A stretch of 64,000 nt of DNA from DATEPR01 sp036491115 (GCA_036491115.1 DASXCQ010000099.1:47355-111354), one strand, 5' to 3'; numbered from the stretch's first letter, positions 35,530 through 45,393 are shown. Numbers and translations are program-made. Notes: generated by a model not told the origin, from the letters alone.

Positions 35530-36060
35530 GTGACGGAAATGCGGTCGACAGCGCCTCCGCAGGTGGCCCAGGATCAGTACGACCGCGCCGAAGCGGTCGT
35601 CGACCAGATCGTGCGGTTCGCCCGTCTGATGAAACGCGCGCACGCGCGGTTCGCTTCCCACTCCGACGGCGTGGAGCAGGCCACCTACTCCCTGCTGGCG
35701 GTGCTCGCCACCGAGGGACCACAGCGCACGACCACGCTCGCCGAGGCCGTCCACTCGGACACGTCCACGGTGAGCCGGCAGGTCGGCGCACTGGTTCGGC
35801 ACGGCCTGGTGGAGCGCCAGGCCGATCCGGCGGACGGCAGGGCCTGCCTGCTCGCCGCCACCACGACCGGACTGGCCAGCTACGAGCACGAACGTCGCAC
35901 CCGCACCCGGCGGATGGCCGACGTTCTCGACCACTGGTCGTCAGAGGACCTCCGTACGGTGACCGAGCTGCTCGGCCGACTCAACACGGACATCGAGACA
36001 CACGAACTGATCACGGGCGCCGCCACCGGCGCCAGCACCACGAAGGGGGGAACCCGATGA
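35530..36060 (+). CDS. MarR-family transcriptional regulator
   Basis: A 176-residue winged-helix regulator. The recognition region is RTTTLAEAVHSDTSTVSRQVGALVRHGLVERQ and the wing is DPADGRACLLAATTTGL, typical of MarR. It probably represses the MFS exporter gene, which starts inside its stop codon (ATGA overlap), and itself through the palindromes at 35480-35510. GTG 35530 has GGAGCGGAG upstream. The inducing ligand is unknown. Confidence 0.9.
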   Translation: MTEMRSTAPPQVAQDQYDRAEAVVDQIVRFARLMKRAHARFASHSDGVEQATYSLLAVLATEGPQRTTTLAEAVHSDTSTVSRQVGALVRHGLVERQADPADGRACLLAATTTGLASYEHERRTRTRRMADVLDHWSSEDLRTVTELLGRLNTDIETHELITGAATGASTTKGGTR

Positions 36061-38657
36061 CCAGCAATGCCACCAGTGCCGCACTGGAGACCACCACGCC
36101 GGCGACACCGGCGGGCCCGGCGGCCGGATCCACCGGTGCGCTGTCGCACCGCGCGATCCTGACCATCCTGGTCGGCCTGCTGCTCGGGATGTTCCTGGCC
36201 GCGCTCGACCAGACCATCGTCAGCACGTCGATACCGCGCATCGCCAACGACCTGCACGGTCTGAGCGTCCAGGCGTGGGTCACCACGGCATACCTGATCA
36301 CCTCGACGATCACCACGCCGCTGTACGGCAAGCTGTCCGACATCTACGGCCGCAAGCCGTTCTACCTGGCCGCCATCTCCATCTTCATCGTCGGCTCGGC
36401 GGCGAGCTCGTTCGCCACGTCGATGTACGAACTGGCCGCGTTCCGCGCGTTCCAGGGCCTGGGCGCAGGCGGTCTGATGTCACTGGCCTTCACCATCCTC
36501 GGCGACATCGTCTCGCCCCGGGAGCGGGCCAAGTACCAGGGCTACTTCCTGGCCGTGTTCGGCCTGTCCAGCGTGCTCGGCCCGGTCATCGGCGGCGCCC
36601 TGTCCGGTGCCAACTCCATCCTGGGCATCACCGGCTGGCGCTGGGTGTTCCTGGTGAACGTGCCGATCGGCCTGGTCGCGCTGGTCGTGGTGGCCAAGGT
36701 GCTCAACGTCCCGCACCAGGCACGGCAACAGCGGATCGACTGGTGGGGAGCGGTCGCCCTGGTGGTCGGCCTCGTGCCGATCCTGGTGGTGGCCGAACAG
36801 GGCCAGCCCTGGGGATGGGGCAGCCTGCGCTCGCTGATCTGCTACGGCGTCGGCGTGCTCGGCATCGTGGCCTTCATCCTGATCGAGCGGGCCATGGGTG
36901 ACAGCGCGCTGATCCCGCTGCGGCTGTTCCGGAGCAGGGTGTTCAGCACGGTCATCGTCGCCGGCACCATCGTCGGTGCCGCGATGTTCGGCGCCATCAC
37001 GCTGATCCCGCAGTACCTGCAGATCGTCCGGGGCGCCTCACCGACCACGTCCGGCCTGCAGATGCTGCCGCTCATGGTGGGTCTGATGGCGTCGTCCATC
37101 ATGTCCGGCCAGATCACGTCCCGCACCGGGCGGTACAAGATCTTCCCGGTCATCGGCACCGTGTTCATCATCGGTGGTTCGCTGCTGTTCACCCAGGTCG
37201 GTGCGGACACGCCGATCTGGCAGCCGATGCTGTACATGGTCGCGCTCGGCTTCGGTGTCGGTAACTGCATGCAGACGCTGACCCTGGCCGCGCAGAACGC
37301 CGTGTCGTTCCGCGACATGGGTGTGTCCACCGCGTCGGCCACGTTCTTCCGGCAGATCGGCGGCACGCTGGGCGTCGCGGTGTTCCTGTCCGTGCTGTTC
37401 AGCACGGTCGGCAACAAGATCGTGGACGCGCTGCACCACACGGGCTCCGCGTTCCAGACCGCGGTGAACGACCCGACGGTGACGCACAACCCGGTCAACG
37501 CACCGGTGCTGAGCATCCTGCACGGCGGCGGCACCGGCGGCCTGCTCCAGGACGCCTCGTTCCTGCAGCGGGTGGACGCCCGGCTGGCGCACCCGTTCCT
37601 GGTCGGCTTCTCCAACTCGATCGACCTGGTGTTCCTGCTGGTCGCCGGGCTGAGCGTGATCGCACTGGTGGTGACGCTGTTCATCAAGGAGATCCCGCTG
37701 CGCACCATGTCCGGCATCCAGGCGATGGCCGAGAGCGAGGCCGGTGGCGCCGACGCCGCCGACCTGCCGGTGAACGACGCCATCCCGGCCGCGGTCGACT
37801 CTGTGCCGGACACCCTGCCGGACTCGCTGCCGGACGAGGTCGACGCCATCGACGCGTTCCGCGAACCGGCCGGCCGGCACGCCCTCATGACCACCACCGG
37901 CACCCCGGTGCGTGGCCGGGTCCGCCGCTCCGACGGCGCGGCCGCGACCGGCGCCGTGCTGACGCTGATCAACCACGGCGGCCAGCAGGTGGCCAGGGGC
38001 ACTTCCGGCGACGAGGGCGAGTTCGAACTGGTCGCGCCGCTGGACGGGTCGTACGTGCTGATCGCGTCCTCGGCCGGACACCAGCCGCAGGCATCCACCC
38101 TGCGGGTGGCGGGCGACCCGGTGCAGCTGGACGTCCTGTTGACCGGGACGGCCCGCGCGACCGGTGTGGTGCGCAACGGCACCGGCCCGGTGCCCGGCGC
38201 CATGGTCACCCTCACCGACCCGCGCGGCGAGGTGGTCGGCTCGGTGACCACCGGTGACGACGGCTGGTACCGCTTCACCGACCTGCTCGGCGGCCGGTAC
38301 ACCCTCGTGGTGTCCGCGCCCCGGTACCGCCCGTACGCCACGTCGCTCGCCGTGCCCGACCTGGGTGACGCGGTCACCGAGATCGAGCTGTCCGGCGGGG
38401 CCCGGCTGACCGGCACCGCCACCGGCGGCCCGGACGGCCGCCCGGTCCACGACGCCAGGGTCACCCTGGTCGACGCGGCCGGCTCCGTGGTGGGCATGAC
38501 CACGACGGACGACACGGGCGCCTACTCGTTCGGCGACCTGCCGGCGGGCGAGTACACGGTCATCGCCAGCGGCTACCCGCCGGTGAGCGGCCACCGCCAG
38601 GTCGGAGCAGGCGAGGACGGCGTCCACGACGTGGTCCTGGACCACTCCGACATCTGA
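36057..38657 (+). CDS. DHA2/EmrB-type MFS exporter with three C-terminal carboxypeptidase-regulatory-like repeats
   Basis: An 866-residue protein. Residues 25-560 are a 14-TM drug:H+ antiporter with LDQTIVSTSIPRIANDL (motif D1), GKLSDIYGRKPFY (motif A) and GPVIGGALSG (motif C). After an acidic linker come three beta-sandwich repeats of about 82 residues (roughly 615-697, 698-780, 781-866), each with a GxV..G.PV.gA.VtL pattern and a DG.Y.F.dL..G.Y.L ending, as in transthyretin-like/CarboxypepD_reg domains. ATG 36057 overlaps the marR stop. A strong terminator follows. The function is probably drug or metabolite efflux; the role of the repeats is unknown. Confidence 0.9.
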   Translation: MTSNATSAALETTTPATPAGPAAGSTGALSHRAILTILVGLLLGMFLAALDQTIVSTSIPRIANDLHGLSVQAWVTTAYLITSTITTPLYGKLSDIYGRKPFYLAAISIFIVGSAASSFATSMYELAAFRAFQGLGAGGLMSLAFTILGDIVSPRERAKYQGYFLAVFGLSSVLGPVIGGALSGANSILGITGWRWVFLVNVPIGLVALVVVAKVLNVPHQARQQRIDWWGAVALVVGLVPILVVAEQGQPWGWGSLRSLICYGVGVLGIVAFILIERAMGDSALIPLRLFRSRVFSTVIVAGTIVGAAMFGAITLIPQYLQIVRGASPTTSGLQMLPLMVGLMASSIMSGQITSRTGRYKIFPVIGTVFIIGGSLLFTQVGADTPIWQPMLYMVALGFGVGNCMQTLTLAAQNAVSFRDMGVSTASATFFRQIGGTLGVAVFLSVLFSTVGNKIVDALHHTGSAFQTAVNDPTVTHNPVNAPVLSILHGGGTGGLLQDASFLQRVDARLAHPFLVGFSNSIDLVFLLVAGLSVIALVVTLFIKEIPLRTMSGIQAMAESEAGGADAADLPVNDAIPAAVDSVPDTLPDSLPDEVDAIDAFREPAGRHALMTTTGTPVRGRVRRSDGAAATGAVLTLINHGGQQVARGTSGDEGEFELVAPLDGSYVLIASSAGHQPQASTLRVAGDPVQLDVLLTGTARATGVVRNGTGPVPGAMVTLTDPRGEVVGSVTTGDDGWYRFTDLLGGRYTLVVSAPRYRPYATSLAVPDLGDAVTEIELSGGARLTGTATGGPDGRPVHDARVTLVDAAGSVVGMTTTDDTGAYSFGDLPAGEYTVIASGYPPVSGHRQVGAGEDGVHDVVLDHSDI

Positions 38658-38667
38658 CCGCACGACC

Positions 38668-38703
38668 CGGTGGGGCCGACCTCGAACGAGGTCGGCCCCA
38701 CCG
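38668..38703 (+). terminator. Perfect 17-bp hairpin terminator after the MFS gene
   Basis: The arms 38668-38684 and 38687-38703 are perfectly complementary (core GTGGGGCCGACCTCG) around AA. It begins 11 bp after the MFS stop and is followed by CCGTTTCC, a weak T run. This is the best intrinsic-type terminator in the window and clearly ends the marR-MFS operon. Confidence 0.85.
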
Positions 38704-38783
38704 CCGTTTCCGGGAGTTTCCTGTGCGGCCCTTCAGTTCCGCGTGATCGAGACGTTGCGCCGACTGACTAGGGTGGACGCACC

Positions 38784-40094
38784 ATGGACACATTTCCACC
38801 GCGGTCCTCGCTGCCCAGGACGATCACCGTGGCGAAGGTGACGCTGCTGGGCGACACCTGGTACGAGCGCGGCGCGCGGTACTGGTGGCGGCGCGTCCTG
38901 ATGGTGGTGTGCGGCGCGCCGATCCTGGCCGTGCTGACCGTCGCGTTCGTCGCCATCCTGAGTGAGATCCACCAGAGTTCGGTCCCGGGTTTCTGGATCT
39001 TCATCGGTCTGCAGATCGCCTACACACTGGTGATCTTCATCAGCCAGTTCAGGACGATGGCCCGGCGGTGGCACCAGCCGTACCCGCCGGAGCGGACGCC
39101 GAAGCGCCGCCGCTCGCTGGTGGGCCGCATCCTGCGGCCGTTCGTCTGGCTGGTGCAGGTGGTTCTCGGGCTGGGGATCGGCTTGTGCATCGGCCTCTAC
39201 GTACTGATGTTCGTACTGATGCTGATGCCGGAGACCAGCTGGGAGCGGCCGGCCCGGCTGCGCATGGCCGAACGCATTCGTGCGCTGCCACCGGACACGG
39301 CGTCGCATCCGCTGCCGGCCCGGAAACCGCGCGGCACCGCGAAACGGCTCGCCGAGGGGCCGACGCTGCTGGTCGGCCCCGACCAGACGGAGAAGCTCAC
39401 CGCGCTGCTCGCCGGCTACGCACCCGGCGGTCGCCGGCGCGGCCACCGGATGATCATGGGCAACGGCGTCCTCCTGCACGGGCCCGTCACGGTCTCCGCA
39501 CAGACGGCGGCCGACGCCGGCCTGCCGCCCGGACTACCCGTCGGGTACTACGCGGGCGGTGCCGCCGACAGCAGGCGGCAGCGGCGGCTGGCGGTGGTGA
39601 AGGCGCTCAACGGCGAGTGCCTCGTCCGTGGCCTCGCCGCCCGCCTGCCGGCCACCCGGTACTCGATCCGGCCGTGGGCGGAACTGGGCCTGGGCGTGTA
39701 CGTCTACGCGGCCCAACCGGTGCCGGTCGAGCAGGTGATCGCCGCGCTGCGGACGTTCGCCGGCGACGAACTCGTCGCCCACCCGCACGAGGAGGTGACG
39801 GACGCCTATCTGCTGTACGGCGAGGGCGAACCGCGGTTCTTCGTGTCCTTCTGGCCCAGCAGGCTGGCCAACTCGATCATCGACCCACCACCGGCCGCGC
39901 TGGGCTCGCTGCGCGACCACCGACCCTGCCGGTGGGAACTGCGCATGCCGCACATCAACGTCGCCAGCGCCGACGCCGAGAGCCGCGCGCTGCTGGGCAA
40001 CGCGGCACTGGCCCTGGCACACGCGGTGGACGGGGCCGTCACCGACACGTTCGGCTTCCCGGTCGCCGCCGCCGAGGACGTGGTGGCCGGCTGA
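38784..40094 (+). CDS. Membrane protein of unknown function
   Basis: A 436-residue protein not assigned to a family. It has an N-terminal cytoplasmic stretch, three or four hydrophobic segments (about residues 36-58, 67-88, 112-148), then a soluble domain of about 280 residues rich in alpha/beta pattern (ERPARLRMAERIRALPP, LLVGPDQTEKLTALLAGY, YSIRPWAELGLGVYVYAAQP). The layout recalls EccE-type proteins but I see no decisive motif. The ATG lies 11 bp after a TAGGGT hexamer. It ends one base before the convergent beta-helix gene. Confidence 0.7.
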   Translation: MDTFPPRSSLPRTITVAKVTLLGDTWYERGARYWWRRVLMVVCGAPILAVLTVAFVAILSEIHQSSVPGFWIFIGLQIAYTLVIFISQFRTMARRWHQPYPPERTPKRRRSLVGRILRPFVWLVQVVLGLGIGLCIGLYVLMFVLMLMPETSWERPARLRMAERIRALPPDTASHPLPARKPRGTAKRLAEGPTLLVGPDQTEKLTALLAGYAPGGRRRGHRMIMGNGVLLHGPVTVSAQTAADAGLPPGLPVGYYAGGAADSRRQRRLAVVKALNGECLVRGLAARLPATRYSIRPWAELGLGVYVYAAQPVPVEQVIAALRTFAGDELVAHPHEEVTDAYLLYGEGEPRFFVSFWPSRLANSIIDPPPAALGSLRDHRPCRWELRMPHINVASADAESRALLGNAALALAHAVDGAVTDTFGFPVAAAEDVVAG

Positions 40095-42368
40095 CTACTG
40101 GCGACGCACCATGCGCGTGACACCGGCGGCCACCGTCGTGGCGAGCAGCCAGCCGGCCGCGATCAGCGCCGCGGCGAACCACTGCGACGCGCCGGGCAGC
40201 GCCCACCGGTTCTTGTTGCCGAAGTCCACGATCGGGATCAGCAGGTCCAAAGTGAACAGGAACGGGTTCCACACCAGGTGGTCGTCCTGGTTGGTGAGCG
40301 GGCAGAACCGGTATCCGGCGAAACTCGTCGGATCGCCGGTCACCACGCCGCAATGCGTGGGATACAGGCCGAACCACAGGGTGCCGATCACCAGCAGCAG
40401 CGCCAGCCAGCCCAACGCCCGCGACGGCCGGTAGCCGTAGCCGACCATCGAGCGCTGCAACCAGCTCCAGACCACCACCGGCACACCGAGCACGCGGAAA
40501 CCACTTGCCAGTGCGGCATACCGGCGGCGCTGCTTCTCGATCAGCACGGTGTCGGCGTGTTCCTCGTTGCCGACCGCGCGCAGCATCGACGCCAACTGGT
40601 CGTACGGGCCGGGGCTGTAACCGCCCTGTTCCGCGTCGCGCAGCCAGATCAGGCGCTGCTTCACGGCCTCGTCGTCGGCCAGCGGGATCGCCTTGGTCAG
40701 CGAGTCGTACCGGAACGCGTCGATGTCGATGCCGCCGGTGGCCTGCCACAGCCGCTCGTTGTCGTCCAGCGACGTGCACCGCATCTGCCGCAGGCCGACC
40801 CTGCCGTGCGGCGCCCGCCCCAGGGTCAGCGTCAACTCCTGGGTCTGCACGCCGAAGCAGTTGAGCACGCTGCGATCGCCGTCGTCGCCCTCCTCGCCGA
40901 GTTCCGCACCGGCCAGGTTGAGCTGCCGGCCGATGGTGGCGCGCACCATGCGCACCTCGCCCGCCGACCAGAACGCCCGCTTGTACCCGGCAGCGCACAC
41001 CACGTCCCTGCCGATCCGCGCGGCCCGGATGTCCAGACAGGGCTTGGGATTGCGGTCCCGGGTGTAGGTGGCCGGCCGGCTCAGCCGGCTGGCCCGCAGG
41101 TCGAGGTTGGCGCCGATCTGCATCTCGTGCATGATCATCGAGCCGTAGATCTCGGCCTCGCGGCACTCGAAGTTGCCGCCGACCGCCGAGCGCCGCCCCA
41201 CCCACACGTCGTGCCCGGGGTTGGCCAGCACCGACCCGTCCAGCCGGACGTTCCCGCGCACGCCGAGGTCGAGCAGCCGCCACTCGCCGGTCACCCGAAC
41301 GCCCCGCGCGTCCAGGTTGCCGTCGATCTGGGTGCCGTCCAGGTACACCGCGCGGATGTCGAAGGGCACCTCGGCGCCACCGGAGATGTCCACGTTCGCA
41401 CCGGAGAGCCGGAGCGAACCGCCGATGTTCGCGTTCACCATCCGGATCGTGCCGGTGCTGACGAACTCCTGGTCCAGATCGGTGTTGCCACCGATCTTGA
41501 TCCGGTCGGCGATCAGCGTGGTGTGCGCGTCGTAGTAGGGGTCGTCGACCGGCAGCGACGCACGTGAGTCACCGCCGGGCCGCAGTTGCGCACCCCGCAT
41601 GGAGAAGTCGCTGTCCACCTGGACGCTGGGCAGGAACACCCAGCCGGTGGAGCGGAACCGGTTGCCGGACAACACATCCACCGCGCACACCAGGTTGCCG
41701 CCGACGTGCATGCCGTTGCCGTCCAACGCGCAGCCGCCAACGTTGTGCAGGCCGGCGCCACTGAAGTTGACGTTGCCACCGCTGCGCAGGCCGGCGACCC
41801 TGACCTCGCCGACCACCTCCAGGTTGTTGGCCAGCAGCGCACCGGCCAGTTGCAGCCGGTCGGCGTGCAGGCCGCGCTCGCCCGGATTGTTCAGCCGGCT
41901 GCCGACCAGTAGCAGCGAACCCTGGATCCGGGCGTCGGTGAGGTCGACCGTGCCACCGCGCACCGTGGTGTTCAGCAGTGCGATGTCGTTGTCGCTGTGG
42001 GTGTTCCGGGCGGACAGGCCGGGCAGCCAGCAGCCGTTGAACTCCAGTCCGGCCAGGTTCGCCTGACGCAGGTCCGGCGGCTTCTCGAACCGGCAGCGGA
42101 CGAACTCCAACAGGTACGGGAACTCCAGCGCACGCAGGTCGAGCGTGCCCATCAGGTAGCGGTCCTCGATGCGCAGCACCGGTGGCGTCGTCGGTTTGCG
42201 GCGCAGGCGGCGCATGCCACCGGTGTCCGGTTCGTACACCCGCCGCACGATGTCGTCGGCGTGCATCACCGCCCAGATCGGCGGCGGCGAGTCGTCGTGC
42301 ACGTCGAGGGTGCCGGTCTGGCGGTCGACGGGGTCCGGACCTGGCATGCCGTTCCGGTTGGCCGGCAT
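40095..42368 (-). CDS. Large beta-helix membrane protein (membrane-associated oxidoreductase-like)
   Basis: A 757-residue protein. Residues 60-560 are built of short repeats in which small and hydrophobic residues recur every five to six positions (LDLRALEF, VDLTDARIQGSLLL, IGGSLRLSGANVDI, IGANLDLRASRL), as in pentapeptide or bactofilin-like right-handed beta helices. The last 150 residues have three to four membrane segments (ALGWLALLLVIGTLWFGLYP and WFAAALIAAGWLLATT). Similar actinobacterial proteins are called membrane-associated oxidoreductases, but no cofactor site is visible. ATG 42368 has GGGAGGGG five bases upstream. Confidence 0.75.
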   Translation of the reverse strand: MPANRNGMPGPDPVDRQTGTLDVHDDSPPPIWAVMHADDIVRRVYEPDTGGMRRLRRKPTTPPVLRIEDRYLMGTLDLRALEFPYLLEFVRCRFEKPPDLRQANLAGLEFNGCWLPGLSARNTHSDNDIALLNTTVRGGTVDLTDARIQGSLLLVGSRLNNPGERGLHADRLQLAGALLANNLEVVGEVRVAGLRSGGNVNFSGAGLHNVGGCALDGNGMHVGGNLVCAVDVLSGNRFRSTGWVFLPSVQVDSDFSMRGAQLRPGGDSRASLPVDDPYYDAHTTLIADRIKIGGNTDLDQEFVSTGTIRMVNANIGGSLRLSGANVDISGGAEVPFDIRAVYLDGTQIDGNLDARGVRVTGEWRLLDLGVRGNVRLDGSVLANPGHDVWVGRRSAVGGNFECREAEIYGSMIMHEMQIGANLDLRASRLSRPATYTRDRNPKPCLDIRAARIGRDVVCAAGYKRAFWSAGEVRMVRATIGRQLNLAGAELGEEGDDGDRSVLNCFGVQTQELTLTLGRAPHGRVGLRQMRCTSLDDNERLWQATGGIDIDAFRYDSLTKAIPLADDEAVKQRLIWLRDAEQGGYSPGPYDQLASMLRAVGNEEHADTVLIEKQRRRYAALASGFRVLGVPVVVWSWLQRSMVGYGYRPSRALGWLALLLVIGTLWFGLYPTHCGVVTGDPTSFAGYRFCPLTNQDDHLVWNPFLFTLDLLIPIVDFGNKNRWALPGASQWFAAALIAAGWLLATTVAAGVTRMVRRQ

Positions 42369-42388
42369 CGGACCCCTCCCCGCCCGGG

Positions 42389-43822
42389 CTAACCCGGGTG
42401 CGTCGCGTGCGCGGCCAGCACCAGGGCGATCGTCTCGGTGAGGCGGCGCGCATAGTCCAGGTGCAGCGACTCGTCCGGCACGTGGGCGTTGCTGCCCGGT
42501 CCGAGGACGCCGGTGACCACGAACTGAGCGGCAGGGTACTGCTCCTGCAGCAACCCCATCAGCGGAATGGACCCACCGAGTCCGATCGTCCGCCACGGTG
42601 CCCCGAAGATCGCACCGGCCGCGTCGTCCAGCGCGGCGCGCAGCCATGGTGCCGTTGCGGGCGTGTTCCAGCCGTCCGCGCTCTCCACGCCGGACAGCTC
42701 GATCTGCGCGCCGTACGGGATTTCGGTGGTCAGTGCCCTGCGCAGGGCGGCCTGGGCGCGGGCCGAGTCGACCGTGGGGGGCAGCCGGAAGCTCAGGCAC
42801 AGCGTGGTGAACGGGCGCAGCACGTTGCCGGCGTCGGCGGGCGCGGGCAGGCCGTCGGCGCCGATCACCGACAGAGTCGGGCGCCAGGTGTTGTTCAGCA
42901 CCAGTTCCAGCTCGTCGTCGCCGGCCAGCGTGGCGCCCGGGATCAGCGGCAGCCCGGCGCCCACCGTGCCGGGCACCGCCTCGATCGCGGCCTTCGCCTC
43001 GGCCAGCCGGTCGGCGGGGATGTCGATGTACATCTCGGGCAGCAGGATCTCGCCGCTGCCGGAGTCCTCCAGCCGGTCCAGCAGGTGCCGCAGCACCCGG
43101 AACGTGCTGGCCACGACGCCGCTGGCGTTGCCGGAGTGCTGGCCCATCTCCAGCATCCGCACGGTCACCGTGGCCTGCACCAGACCGCGCAACGACGTGG
43201 TCAGCCACAGCCGCTCGTAGTCGCTGGCCCCGGAGTCCAGGCACACCACCAGGGTCACGTCACCGAACCGGGGGCCTAGCACCTCCAGGTACTCCGGCAG
43301 GTCCGGACTGCCCGACTCCTCGCCGGTCTCCAGCAGCAGCACACAGCGGGCATGGGTACCGCCGGCCGCGCGCAGTCCCTCGATCGCGACGGCGGACGCG
43401 AACCCGGCGTACCCGTCGTCGGCGGCGCCCCGGCCGTAGAGCCGCCCGTCGCGCACCACCGGCGTCCACGGGTCGAGGCCGTCCGACCAGCCACCCACCG
43501 GCGGCTGCTTGTCCAGGTGCCCGTACAGCAGCACGGTCCCCGCGCCCTCGGCACCGGGCGAGGCCGGCAGGTCGGCCACCAGCACCGGCGACTTGCCCTC
43601 CAGCGCGACCACCTCGACGGCCACGCCGGGCAGGTCGCGGGCGGACAGCCACGAGCGCAGGTGCTCCACGGCGGCGTCCAGGTGGCCGTTGGCCGACCAG
43701 TCCGGGTCGAACGCCTCGGATACGGCCGGAATCGTCACCAGATCGGCGAGCCCGGGCAGGATGTCCGAGTCCCAGAGGGTACGGACGGTACTGGTCAACA
43801 TCGCGCGATCCACGTCAGCCAC
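42389..43822 (-). CDS. M20-family metallopeptidase (dipeptidase-like)
   Basis: A 477-residue zinc exopeptidase of the M20/M28 type. The first metal ligand is in LLYGHLDKQPPVGGW, the bridging Asp in YGRGAADDGYAG, and the catalytic Glu pair in LLETGEESGSPDL. Further ligands are Asp in VVCLDSGAS and His in GPGSNAHVPDE. Substrates are probably dipeptides. GTG 43822 is chosen: TATCGCTGC lies just upstream, and no ribosome site, so translation may be leaderless. It lies 20 bp upstream of the beta-helix gene on the same strand. Confidence 0.88.
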   Translation of the reverse strand: MADVDRAMLTSTVRTLWDSDILPGLADLVTIPAVSEAFDPDWSANGHLDAAVEHLRSWLSARDLPGVAVEVVALEGKSPVLVADLPASPGAEGAGTVLLYGHLDKQPPVGGWSDGLDPWTPVVRDGRLYGRGAADDGYAGFASAVAIEGLRAAGGTHARCVLLLETGEESGSPDLPEYLEVLGPRFGDVTLVVCLDSGASDYERLWLTTSLRGLVQATVTVRMLEMGQHSGNASGVVASTFRVLRHLLDRLEDSGSGEILLPEMYIDIPADRLAEAKAAIEAVPGTVGAGLPLIPGATLAGDDELELVLNNTWRPTLSVIGADGLPAPADAGNVLRPFTTLCLSFRLPPTVDSARAQAALRRALTTEIPYGAQIELSGVESADGWNTPATAPWLRAALDDAAGAIFGAPWRTIGLGGSIPLMGLLQEQYPAAQFVVTGVLGPGSNAHVPDESLHLDYARRLTETIALVLAAHATHPG

Positions 43823-44199
43823 GCAGCGATACTGCCACCGCGCGGTGATCGCGACACCCACCCGGTGCGTAACCAGAATGTGACCAAGCACACCCCTGAT
43901 CGGCCCAACGGCCATGACCCGGCGGGGTGGCCGTCCCGACCAGCGCGGACGGCCGGTCAGTTGGCCGACCGATCGTTGACCTTCCGACCGTTTTCGCAGT
44001 TCAGCGGCTCCCTCTGAGATCGGGACCGCACGCTCGCGCTCACCGATGTGCGCTGGGTCATGCCAGGATGGTGGGGAGAACAGTCAGTGTTGACGGCGAC
44101 CCCGTCGCTCCCCGACCGGGGAACGGCGGTGGCCGTCAGCACGGCCGTCGTCGGTCGTCACGAGCGGCCGCGCGGCCTCGTCACGAGGAGACACGCGCC
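43823..44199. other. 377-bp divergent intergenic region
   Basis: No convincing coding potential on either strand. It must hold the promoters of the M20 peptidase and the 2-oxo acid dehydrogenase operon. An inverted pair GGTCA...TGACC spans about 43957-43982 within a GTTGGCCGACC context, and several CCGACC/GACCG repeats lie between 43935 and 43992. I cannot assign a regulator. Confidence 0.4.
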
Positions 44200-45393
44200 A
44201 TGTCGTCCGCAGAGCACTGGACGCAGGAACGGCCGGCCGGCACACCGGCCGCGACGGCAGCCACACCGACCACGGAACAGGTGATCGCCGGCTTGCGAGC
44301 AACAAGCGAGGGCGGTGCCGATCTGGTGCAACTGCTCACCCCCGAGGGCGAGCGGGTCACGCACCCGAACTTCGACATCGAGATCGGCACCGACGAGCTG
44401 CGGTCGCTGTACCGGGACATGGTGCTGGTGCGCAGGATCGACCGGGAAGCCAACGCGTTGCAGCGGCAGGGGCAGCTGGGCATCTGGGTCCCGCTGCTCG
44501 GCCAGGAGGCCGCCCAGGTGGGCGCGGGCCGCGCACTGCGCCCGCAGGACATGGCGTTCCCCAGCTACCGGGAACACGGCGTCGCGTGGTGCCGGGGTGT
44601 CCCGCCCACCGACCTGCTGGGCATCTTCCGCACCACGGACCACGGCAGCTGGGACCCGATCGCCACCCGCTTCAACCTCTACACCATCGTGATCGGCAAC
44701 CAGGTGCTCAACGCCGCCGGCTACGCGATGGGCCAGCGGTTCGAGGGCAAGGTCGGCGACGACGACGGCGAAGCCACGATCGTCTTCTTCGGTGACGGGG
44801 CCACCAGCCAGGGCGACGTGCACGAGGGTTTCGTCTGGTCCGCCGTCTACGACGCGCCGCTGGTGCTGTTCTGCCAGAACAACCAGTGGGCCATCTCCGA
44901 ACCGACCGAACGCCAGAGCAGGCTGCCGCTCTACCAGCGGGCCCGCGGCTACGGCTTCCCCGGCATCCGGGTGGACGGCAACGACGTGCTCGCCTGCCTC
45001 GCGGTGACCCGGTGGGCACTGGACGAGTGCCGGCACGGCAACGGCCCGGTGCTGATCGAGGCGTTCACCTACCGGATGGACGCCCACACAACCACCGACG
45101 ACCCCACCCGCTACCGGCTGTCCGACGAGGTCGAGGCGTGGAAGCTGAAGGACCCGATCGAACGGGTCCGGGCCCACCTGGCCCGCAACGGACTGGCCGA
45201 CCAGGACTACTTCGACCAGATCCAGGCCGAGTCCGACGCGCTGGCCGCCGAGCTGCGCGAGTTCTGCGCGAACATGCCCGACCCGCCGGCCGACCGGATC
45301 TTCAGCAACGTCTACGCCGAACCGAATCCGGTGCTCGACGCGCAACGCGACGAGTACCTCGAGTACGCGGCGGGTTTCGGGGGTGAGCACTGA
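44200..45393 (+). CDS. 2-oxo acid dehydrogenase E1 component, alpha subunit (PdhA/BkdA type)
   Basis: The 397-residue thiamine diphosphate subunit of a pyruvate or branched-chain 2-oxo acid dehydrogenase. The ThDP motif runs from VVFFGDGATSQGDVHEGFVW to the Asn of QNNQWAIS (GDG...NN). The phosphorylation-loop region reads YRMDAHTTTDDPTRYR. LGQEAAQVGAGRAL and FPSYREHG are typical of the actinobacterial alpha subunits. Sequence alone does not separate PDH from BKD here. ATG 44200 has GAGGAG nine bases upstream. The beta subunit starts within its stop (TGATG). Confidence 0.92.
   Translation: MSSAEHWTQERPAGTPAATAATPTTEQVIAGLRATSEGGADLVQLLTPEGERVTHPNFDIEIGTDELRSLYRDMVLVRRIDREANALQRQGQLGIWVPLLGQEAAQVGAGRALRPQDMAFPSYREHGVAWCRGVPPTDLLGIFRTTDHGSWDPIATRFNLYTIVIGNQVLNAAGYAMGQRFEGKVGDDDGEATIVFFGDGATSQGDVHEGFVWSAVYDAPLVLFCQNNQWAISEPTERQSRLPLYQRARGYGFPGIRVDGNDVLACLAVTRWALDECRHGNGPVLIEAFTYRMDAHTTTDDPTRYRLSDEVEAWKLKDPIERVRAHLARNGLADQDYFDQIQAESDALAAELREFCANMPDPPADRIFSNVYAEPNPVLDAQRDEYLEYAAGFGGEH

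Noticed and set aside
34176..36056. Upstream extension of the MFS frame through the FAD/Fe-S oxidase region
   Set aside because: The region is occupied by the FAD oxidase on the other strand and by marR in another frame. The MFS start at 36057 overlaps the marR stop and gives the normal N-terminus.
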